Shown here in pieces: positions 26,082 through 31,876 of a stretch of DNA of 64,000 bases; positions within the stretch are counted from its first letter, which is position 1, and every line of letters starts with the position of its first letter. The notes under the pieces were generated by a model. It made no database searches. It worked only from the letters and a program-made list of their open reading frames with translations, and had not been told where the DNA came from. The position numbers and the translations under genes are program-made. Where the stretch lies: NCBI GenBank assembly GCA_018883345.1, contig VEQG01000001.1:51895-115894 (forward strand). Reading direction: 5' to 3'. Origin of the DNA: Candidatus Nanopelagicaceae bacterium (GTDB lineage: Bacteria > Actinomycetota > Actinomycetes > Nanopelagicales > Nanopelagicaceae).

Positions 26082-27212
26082 ATGGCAGAATTGCTTGATA
26101 TGAAAGCGCTGATTGAACCTGGACGCGCATTAACTGGCGAAGAAAAAGAAAGATATTCCCGCCATATTCTGATTCCAGATATTGATATGGTCGGTCAACA
26201 GCGAATTGTTAATGCCAAAGTCCTTTGTATCGGTGCAGGTGGATTAGGTTCGCCGACCATTTTGTACTTGGCGGCAGCTGGAGTTGGGCAAATAGGTATT
26301 TTGGATTTCGACAAAGTTGAATTATCAAATCTTCAACGCCAAATTATTCACACACAGGCTGATGTTGGAAAGAGCAAAGCTCGTAGCGCCAAAGAGAAAG
26401 CGGAAGCTCTTAATCCAAATGTGAAAATAAATTTACATGAATTTAGATTAGAAAATCACAATGCTTTAGAAGTATTTGCAGAGTACGATTTAATTATTGA
26501 TTGCACTGACAATTTTGCAACTAGATATTTGGTGAATGACGCAGCAGCGCTTTTAGGCAAACCGTACATCTGGGGCAGCATTTACCGATTTGATGGACAA
26601 GTTTCTCTCTTTTGGTCAAAAGAGGGACCATGTTACAGATGCCTTCATCCCACTCCGCCAGCACCAGGGAGCGTACCTAGTTGTGCTGAAGGGGGAGTGC
26701 TTGGTGTGCTTTGCGGAGCTATTGGTTCTATACAAACTAATGAAGCCATTAAATTAATTACTGGAATTGGCAAAACCTTAATTGGTGATTTATTAATTTA
26801 TGATGCATTAAATAATTCATCTAGATATTTAGAAATCAAAAAAAGCCCAAATTGCCCAATCTGTAGTGGCACTCAAAGAAATCTCCTTTCAGATTATGAA
26901 GAATTTTGTGGACTCGGCAATGGAATTACTCCAGCACAACTAAAGGCAAGAAGTAACAATTATTTATTAATTGATGTACGCGAACCAGAAGAATTCAAAA
27001 TCTCATCAATTTCCGGAGCAAAATTGATTCCAAAAATAAATTTTGAAGACGGAAGCATATTTTCTTCGCTACCTGCCGACCGAGAAATAATTCTCTACTG
27101 CCGCAGTGGAATTCGATCAGATAAATGCTTGTCTTTACTTCGAAATGCGGGCTTTAATAATTCAACACATTTGAAAGGTGGCATTATCGCCTGGGAAGAG
27201 AGTGAGAAATGA
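26082..27212 (+). CDS. moeZ: Adenylyltransferase/sulfurtransferase MoeZ
   Basis: 376 residues. Adenylates the C terminus of sulfur-carrier proteins (MoaD, CysO, ThiS types) and transfers sulfur from its rhodanese domain. N-terminal ThiF/MoeB domain: nucleotide loop GAGGLGSPTILYLAAAG near 50-66, NLQRQIIHTQADVGKSK near 85-101, a CxxC zinc pair (CYRC, CPIC). C-terminal rhodanese domain (about 285-376) with active loop CRSGIR. An alternative start ATG lies at 26100. The mshB ATG overlaps its stop (ATGA). Confidence 0.92.
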   Translation: MAELLDMKALIEPGRALTGEEKERYSRHILIPDIDMVGQQRIVNAKVLCIGAGGLGSPTILYLAAAGVGQIGILDFDKVELSNLQRQIIHTQADVGKSKARSAKEKAEALNPNVKINLHEFRLENHNALEVFAEYDLIIDCTDNFATRYLVNDAAALLGKPYIWGSIYRFDGQVSLFWSKEGPCYRCLHPTPPAPGSVPSCAEGGVLGVLCGAIGSIQTNEAIKLITGIGKTLIGDLLIYDALNNSSRYLEIKKSPNCPICSGTQRNLLSDYEEFCGLGNGITPAQLKARSNNYLLIDVREPEEFKISSISGAKLIPKINFEDGSIFSSLPADREIILYCRSGIRSDKCLSLLRNAGFNNSTHLKGGIIAWEESEK

Positions 27213-28051
27213 GCAATAAACGAGCAATTTTTGTTCATGCGCATCCTGACGATGAAACCATCAATAATGGCGCAACTATGGCGCAGATGGTTGATGATGG
27301 AGTTGCAGTCACATTAGTTACCTGCACTCGAGGTGAAGAGGGAGAAGTTTTAGTACCAGCGTTAGCACATTTAGCTAGCTCTGCAGAGGATAAGTTAGGT
27401 CCACATCGCGAAATCGAATTAGCTAATGCCATGAAAGAACTTGGCGTGACTGATTATCGTTTCCTCGGCAACTATCGCGATAGTGGCATGATGGGCACGG
27501 CACCAAATGAAAATCCGAAATGTTTTTGGAACGCTGATGTTGAACAAGCTGCGCTTAAGTTGGCTGCGATTATTGATGAAGTAAAACCGCAGATTTTAAT
27601 TACTTATGATGAAAATGGCGGTTATGGTCACCCTGATCATATTCAAGCAAATAGAGTTGCAATGCGTGCGGCGGAAATATCGAATTGGAAAATCCAGAAA
27701 ATCTATTGGAACATCATGCCGAAATCTGTAGTTGCAGAAGGGATGGCCGCGATGAAAGACCAAGGGAGTGATTTCTTCGGCAGCGAAAGCATTGATGATT
27801 TACCTTTTGTTAAAGACGATTCTTTTGTAAGCGCAGTTATTCATGCCCCTAATCAGGTTGAGAAGAAAATGGCGGCAATGAAAGCACACGCGACCCAAAT
27901 AACGGTAGATGGCCCCTTTTTTGCACTTTCAAATAATCTTGGAGTTAAGGTGTTTGCTGACGAGTATTACACCTTAGTTAAAGGTAGTAAATCTGCTCCC
28001 TTTAATGACGCTAATTATGAGATTGATTTATTTGCAGGGATAGTGCTCTAA
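27209..28051 (+). CDS. mshB: N-acetyl-1-D-myo-inosityl-2-amino-2-deoxy-alpha-D-glucopyranoside deacetylase
   Basis: 280 residues. Zn-dependent deacetylase of mycothiol synthesis, removing the acetyl group from GlcNAc-inositol. The LmbE/PIG-L fold carries the metal motif HAHPDDE at residues 10-16 (His12, Asp15) and GYGHPDHIQANRVA near 141-154. Supports a mycothiol-based thiol system; the sister genes mshA, mshC and mshD are not recognised in the window. Start overlaps moeZ; 3' end overlaps the convergent GNAT gene by 41 nt. Confidence 0.9.
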   Translation: MSNKRAIFVHAHPDDETINNGATMAQMVDDGVAVTLVTCTRGEEGEVLVPALAHLASSAEDKLGPHREIELANAMKELGVTDYRFLGNYRDSGMMGTAPNENPKCFWNADVEQAALKLAAIIDEVKPQILITYDENGGYGHPDHIQANRVAMRAAEISNWKIQKIYWNIMPKSVVAEGMAAMKDQGSDFFGSESIDDLPFVKDDSFVSAVIHAPNQVEKKMAAMKAHATQITVDGPFFALSNNLGVKVFADEYYTLVKGSKSAPFNDANYEIDLFAGIVL

Positions 28052-28919
28052 ACCTGCAGCTGTGATGGTTTAAATATCCAGCAGATTTATATAGTTCGTA
28101 AGCTTCGATGTTTTCTTTACGCACTTGTAGAGCTAGCTTCGCGCCATTTGATTCATTTTCTAGAGCTTGCAGCATCTTTCGACCAAAACCTTGTCCACGT
28201 CGATCTGGTGAAACCCAGATTCTTGAAATTACCGCCCAATCGTCAGCAAAGGCGATTCGGCCAATTGCGATTAATACTTGGTCATCCGTAATTTGAATAT
28301 ATTTTGAAGGAGTTCGATTTAACAATGGCAAAATTTGCTCATCCTTATGAACTGCGAGCCATTCCTTACTTGGTGTCTCATTGACTTCATAATCGAAAGT
28401 AGCTTTAGCATTAATTGGATCTTTAACCATGACTTCTAAATCCAGTAATTTCTCAAAACCTCTATTTTCAAATACTTCATCTAATTTTTCATTTAAAGCG
28501 GGCACTAAAGAAACTGTTGGTTGCAAATTTCGCGCCTGATACCAGGAAATTAATTGATCAATATGATTATCATTTCCAAGAATTAGTGCTGAATTTGCGC
28601 GTCGGGTAATGCCAACATCAGCTCTAAAGATCCAGTTCCCAACTTTAAATTCTTCTTTGGCTACCCATGTTCGATTAGCAATTTGTTCTAATTCATTTAC
28701 GCGAATTGAGAGCGGCGCCCCAGAAGTTGCGGTTCTGGGCACATCAACAATCTCTCGCCATAAATGAATCATCTTTGGATCAAAGTGAACAATCTGGCCG
28801 TGGCGATTCTTGAGCGAAGTTGATGAGAGTAGGTGGCCGACTATGTCTCGGTACCCGGGCTCATCGTGTAGGCGAATGGTTACCCTTTTGCCAATATCAC
28901 TATCTGAAATCTCTGCCAC
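28011..28919 (-). CDS. GNAT acetyltransferase with N-terminal SH3-like domain
   Basis: 302 residues from GTG 28919. The longer open frame to 29078 runs into the divergent ferredoxin gene; GTG 28919 has TACTAT 6 nt upstream on the minus strand. N-terminal part KRVTIRLHDEPGYRDIVGHLLS resembles the SH3-like extension of Rv0428c-type acetyltransferases; the C-terminal GNAT domain has VSPDRRGQGFGRKMLQALE (acetyl-CoA loop) and LQVRKENIEAYELYKSAGY. Substrate unknown. It is not MshD by motif, although it lies beside mshB. 3' end overlaps mshB by 41 nt. Confidence 0.82.
   Translation of the reverse strand: MAEISDSDIGKRVTIRLHDEPGYRDIVGHLLSSTSLKNRHGQIVHFDPKMIHLWREIVDVPRTATSGAPLSIRVNELEQIANRTWVAKEEFKVGNWIFRADVGITRRANSALILGNDNHIDQLISWYQARNLQPTVSLVPALNEKLDEVFENRGFEKLLDLEVMVKDPINAKATFDYEVNETPSKEWLAVHKDEQILPLLNRTPSKYIQITDDQVLIAIGRIAFADDWAVISRIWVSPDRRGQGFGRKMLQALENESNGAKLALQVRKENIEAYELYKSAGYLNHHSCRFRALSLQINQSHN
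28033..28058. terminator. Hairpin in the mshB/GNAT 3' overlap
   Basis: TGCAGG and CCTGCA, 6-bp stem with a 14-nt loop that holds the mshB stop codon. It lies inside the GNAT coding end. Possible bidirectional end signal. Confidence 0.4.
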
Positions 28920-28925
28920 GCATGA

Positions 28926-28931
28926 ATAGTA
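28926..28931 (-). promoter_or_regulatory. -10 box TACTAT, leaderless start of the GNAT gene
   Basis: TACTAT on the minus strand ends 6 nt before GTG 28919 and is the main reason for choosing that start over the long open frame. Confidence 0.5.
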
Positions 28932-28957
28932 AAGCCCGCAGCCTTGTGTTGAGCGGG

Positions 28958-28963
28958 TAGAAT
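28958..28963 (+). promoter_or_regulatory. -10 box TAGAAT, leaderless start of fdxA
   Basis: TAGAAT ends 7 nt before ATG 28971, in the 51-nt gap divergent to the GNAT gene. Confidence 0.55.
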
Positions 28964-28970
28964 TCGCGGC

Positions 28971-29285
28971 ATGACTTACGTAATCGCTGAACCTTGTGTA
29001 GACGTCAAAGACAAATCTTGCATCGATGAATGCCCAGTAGATTGCATTTACGAAGGCGATCGCATGCTTTACATCCACCCAGATGAGTGCGTGGATTGTG
29101 GCGCTTGCGAACCTGTCTGTCCGGTTGAAGCAATCTATTATGAAGATGATGTCCCAGAGAACTTAGGCGAATTTCGCGAAAAAGCTCCACTCTTCTTCAT
29201 CGAATTGGGTTCACCTGGTGGTGCGGCAAAGGTTGGCAAGAAAGATTTTGATCCAGAATTTGTTAAGAATCTTCCACCAAAGTAA
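28971..29285 (+). CDS. fdxA: 7Fe-8S ferredoxin
   Basis: 104 residues. Small cytosolic electron carrier with one 3Fe-4S and one 4Fe-4S cluster. Cysteine pattern: [18 protein letters not shown] in the first half (residues about 9-26) and [16 protein letters not shown] near 41-56; the aspartate-for-cysteine spacing matches FdxC/FdxA of actinobacteria. The C terminus is longer than the minimal 60-residue ferredoxin and is typical for this type. Followed after 20 nt by dapC, the same order as M. tuberculosis fdxC-Rv1178. Confidence 0.93.
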   Translation: MTYVIAEPCVDVKDKSCIDECPVDCIYEGDRMLYIHPDECVDCGACEPVCPVEAIYYEDDVPENLGEFREKAPLFFIELGSPGGAAKVGKKDFDPEFVKNLPPK

Positions 29286-29305
29286 TTAGAGTAAAAGCAA
29301 CTTAA

Positions 29306-30367
29306 TTGAAGCTTCCAGATTTTCCTTGGGATGCGTTAGCGCCTTACGGTGATAAGGCGAAGGCGCATCCTTCTGGTTTTATAGATCTTTCTCAAGGAAC
29401 ACCAGTAGACCCTACGCCTGATTTCATTCAAAAAGCATTTCAAGCAGCATCAAATTCTCCCAGTTATCCAGTAACAGCTGGCACTCCAGAGCTTCGTGAA
29501 TCAATTTCGAATTGGGCGATTAATAATCTAAGTGCATCTGGAGAATTTGGCGTATTGCCCTTAATTGGTTCAAAAGAGTTGGTGGCTTGGTTACCAACTA
29601 TTTTGGAAAGTACGCATGTTTTATATCCAGAGATTGCTTATCCAACTTATTTAGTTGGTTCGATGATTGCAAAAACTAAAGCAACCAAAGTCGATTTTGA
29701 TGCTGTCAATTGGCCAGAGGCTGATTTAGCGTGGGTTAATAGCCCTTCAAATCCAACCGGTCGCGTTAATTCAGATAAAGAATTAATTAACGCTATTGAA
29801 TGGGCTCGTAGCGGCAACGGTAATCGAGTAGTAGTTGCAGATGAATGTTATTTGGAGTTTGGAAATGGCATAACGCCTAAATCTATTTTGTCGTTAACCG
29901 GTGGGAACAATAAGAATATTCTGGCTATTCATTCGCTCTCCAAACGTTCATCAATGGCAGGTTACCGTGCTGCCATGATGATTGGCGATAAAGAATTAAT
30001 TGCCAAAATTCTAGAAGTACGTAAGCACGCTGGAATGATGGTGCCACTTCCGGTTCAGCGAGCTATGGTCGCAGCTCTCGCTGATAACGCTCATGTTGCA
30101 ACCCAGCGAGATACATACAACGCTCGAAAAGCTAAAGTGAGAAGTGCAATCGAGAAACATGGATTTAAAGTTGATCACTCCGAAGCTGGACTTTATTTAT
30201 GGGCAACTAGGAACGAACCCGATTGGGATTCAGTTGCTTGGTTTGCTGATCAAGGAATTTTGGTGACGCCTGGCCATTTCTATGGTGAACAAGGCGCAAA
30301 TCATGTTCGAATTGCAATGACCGCAACTGACGCTCAGATAGATGAACTAGTCAGACGGATCGGCTAA
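29306..30367 (+). CDS. dapC: Succinyldiaminopimelate aminotransferase
   Basis: 353 residues; TTG start at 29306 follows fdxA by 20 nt. PLP enzyme, fold type I class I, transferring an amino group to N-succinyl-2-amino-6-ketopimelate in the diaminopimelate route downstream of DapD (13550-14467). N-terminal FPWDALAPYG is typical of the actinobacterial DapC; the PLP site shows NSPSNPTGRV near 139-148, ADECYLEFG near 170-178 and the Schiff-base lysine in SLSKRSSMAGYR near 211-222. Confidence 0.88.
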   Translation: MKLPDFPWDALAPYGDKAKAHPSGFIDLSQGTPVDPTPDFIQKAFQAASNSPSYPVTAGTPELRESISNWAINNLSASGEFGVLPLIGSKELVAWLPTILESTHVLYPEIAYPTYLVGSMIAKTKATKVDFDAVNWPEADLAWVNSPSNPTGRVNSDKELINAIEWARSGNGNRVVVADECYLEFGNGITPKSILSLTGGNNKNILAIHSLSKRSSMAGYRAAMMIGDKELIAKILEVRKHAGMMVPLPVQRAMVAALADNAHVATQRDTYNARKAKVRSAIEKHGFKVDHSEAGLYLWATRNEPDWDSVAWFADQGILVTPGHFYGEQGANHVRIAMTATDAQIDELVRRIG

Positions 30368-30369
30368 AA

Positions 30370-31365
30370 ATGGCAGAGGGCATTCTCTTAGTTGGCGGCT
30401 TTGGCACCAGGCTTCGCCCGCTAACAAATCATCGTCCAAAACCGATGCTCCCGATTGCATCACTGCCTGTTACTGAACATCAATTAGCTATGGCTAAAAG
30501 AGCTGGCATAAAAAGAATTGTTTTGGCTACCTCATATTTATCTGAAGTATTTATTCCATATTTTGGCGATGGTTCCAAGTGGGATATGGAAATTAAGTAT
30601 GCCGTAGAGAAGGAACCGCTTGGTACTGGTGGCGCGATAAGAAATGCCGCGAAAGAATTAGCCGGAGCGCAACAGATTGTGATTTTTAATGGCGATGTAT
30701 TGAGTTCACATAACTTAAAAAGCCAAATTGATTTACATATTAATTCAAATGCGGATGTCACTCTGCATTTAACTCCGGTTGATGATGCACGCGCATATGG
30801 GTGCGTACCAACTGACGAGGAAGGACGCGTAACTGCTTTTCTAGAGAAAATGGAAAGTCCCGTTACAAATACCATCAATGCCGGATGTTATGTGTTTGAT
30901 AAATCTGTTATAGAAGCAATTCCTGAAAATGAAGTCGTTAGCGTCGAGCGCCAAACATTCCCGCAACTTATCGAGGCGAATAAGAAAGTAATGGGTTATA
31001 TTGAAAAGGCATACTGGCTAGATATTGGTACTCCTAATGCACTCCTTAAAGGTTCTAAAGATTTAGTTGGTGGAGTAGCTGATGCTGATGCGCTAGATCG
31101 CTATAAATTTGCGCATCGGGACCAAAACTATGTCTCAATGAGTGAAAATATTTCAGGAATATTTACTTCGGGAACGGCCATTGGCGGTCATTGCAATTTA
31201 AAAGACTGCCGAGTTGAAGGATCGATCATTTCCGACGGGGTGGAAGCTGAGGGCTGCACCATCAAGAATTCATTTATTGAAATCGGTGCGAAATTGAGCC
31301 CGAATTTGCTAATTGAGAACTCATTTGTCGACCCCGATGGCGAAATCACGCCACTTTTCACTTAA
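30370..31365 (+). CDS. Sugar-1-phosphate nucleotidyltransferase (ManC/RmlA2 type)
   Basis: 331 residues, 2 nt after dapC. Forms a nucleotide sugar, most probably GDP-mannose or a related donor, from the sugar 1-phosphate made by the mutase at 36557. N-terminal GGFGTRLRPLTNHRPKPMLP is the nucleotide-binding signature; FNGDVLSS holds the metal aspartate; KAYWLDIGTP is conserved near 215-224; the C-terminal third is a left-handed beta helix. Homologue of M. tuberculosis Rv3264c by order. GDP versus other nucleotide cannot be decided. Followed by a tandem repeat array. Confidence 0.88.
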   Translation: MAEGILLVGGFGTRLRPLTNHRPKPMLPIASLPVTEHQLAMAKRAGIKRIVLATSYLSEVFIPYFGDGSKWDMEIKYAVEKEPLGTGGAIRNAAKELAGAQQIVIFNGDVLSSHNLKSQIDLHINSNADVTLHLTPVDDARAYGCVPTDEEGRVTAFLEKMESPVTNTINAGCYVFDKSVIEAIPENEVVSVERQTFPQLIEANKKVMGYIEKAYWLDIGTPNALLKGSKDLVGGVADADALDRYKFAHRDQNYVSMSENISGIFTSGTAIGGHCNLKDCRVEGSIISDGVEAEGCTIKNSFIEIGAKLSPNLLIENSFVDPDGEITPLFT

Positions 31366-31370
31366 GATCA

Positions 31371-31430
31371 CTAAATATCTCTAAATATCTTCAATTTTCT
31401 TCAATTTTCTTCAAATTTTCCTAAAGATCT
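31371..31430. repeat. Tandem 10-bp array upstream of whiB2
   Basis: Six consecutive 10-bp units between the nucleotidyltransferase stop and the whiB2 promoter: CTAAATATCT twice, TCAATTTTCT twice, then variants TCAAATTTTC and CTAAAGATCT. Units occur as identical neighbouring pairs, as in the 10-bp array at 13511. The last unit ends 3 nt before the -35 box of whiB2. Confidence 0.85.
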
Positions 31431-31433
31431 GAC

Positions 31434-31462
31434 TTGACTTATTGGAGTTACACGCGTGTAAT
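31434..31462 (+). promoter_or_regulatory. whiB2 promoter with palindromic operator over the -10 box
   Basis: TTGACT (31434-31439), a 17-nt spacer and TGTAAT (31457-31462) give a near-consensus sigma-70 promoter. The perfect 14-bp palindrome TTACACGCGTGTAA (31448-31461) covers the spacer end and most of the -10 box, a typical repressor position. The regulator is unknown. Confidence 0.65.
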
Positions 31463-31475
31463 TCACCCAATGACT

Positions 31476-31493
31476 TACAGGGGACAGCCTGTA
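31476..31493 (+). promoter_or_regulatory. Leader hairpin of whiB2
   Basis: TACAGG-GGACAG-CCTGTA, 6-bp stem and 6-nt loop, about 20 nt upstream of the start in a leader of roughly 50 nt. The Shine-Dalgarno AGGAG (31508-31512) lies downstream and is not sequestered by it. Confidence 0.5.
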
Positions 31494-31519
31494 GGCCCTA
31501 CCGACACAGGAGTCGATTT

Positions 31520-31786
31520 ATGCGTCAAGAAGGTCCAAGCATTCAGCTGGAAACTGGCGAGGTCGTCGAGCTTTCATGGCAAGAGCGCGCTCTATGCGCA
31601 CAGACCGATCCAGAGGCCTTCTTCCCCGAAAAAGGCGGTTCAACCCGCGAAGCAAAGCGCGTCTGCACCTCATGCGATGTCCGCTCTGAGTGCCTCGAAT
31701 ATGCGTTGGCACATGATGAGCGCTTCGGAATCTGGGGTGGCCTCTCAGAGCGCGAACGCCGCCGTTTAAAGCGCCGTTCAGCCTAA
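31520..31786 (+). CDS. whiB2: WhiB-family iron-sulfur regulator (WhiB2/WhmD type)
   Basis: 88 residues from ATG 31520, chosen because AGGAG is 7 nt upstream; an open frame to 31442 has no such site. 4Fe-4S protein that binds sigma A region 4 and controls septation in actinobacteria. Cluster cysteines 26, 49, 52 and 58 in the C-x22-C-x2-C-x5-C pattern; the WhiB turn FGIWGGLSERERR at 69-81; basic tail KRRSA. The ALCAQTDPEAFFPEKGGST segment is the WhiB2/WhmD kind. The neighbourhood (nucleotidyltransferase, DUF3499, phosphomannomutase) matches M. tuberculosis whiB2. Unlike most neighbours it has a canonical promoter and a leader. Confidence 0.94.
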   Translation: MRQEGPSIQLETGEVVELSWQERALCAQTDPEAFFPEKGGSTREAKRVCTSCDVRSECLEYALAHDERFGIWGGLSERERRRLKRRSA

Positions 31787-31800
31787 GTCATCCTTAATTC

Positions 31801-31849
31801 CCCAATGGCTTTCTTTTGAGGTTCCCCTTTTGGGGATTTCCTAATTGGG
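31801..31849 (+). terminator. Nested hairpin after whiB2
   Basis: Inner hairpin TCCCC-TTTT-GGGGA (31823-31836), followed by TTTCC, inside an outer 6-bp CCCAAT/ATTGGG pairing (31801-31806 with 31844-31849). Located between whiB2 and the large glycosyltransferase; most likely the whiB2 terminator. Confidence 0.6.
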
Positions 31850-31876
31850 CCAGTTTCATAAAGACTTACACACCTG

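Noticed and set aside
13511..31430. CRISPR arrays
   Set aside because: The tandem units are 10-11 bp with no spacers between them and no cas genes in the window.
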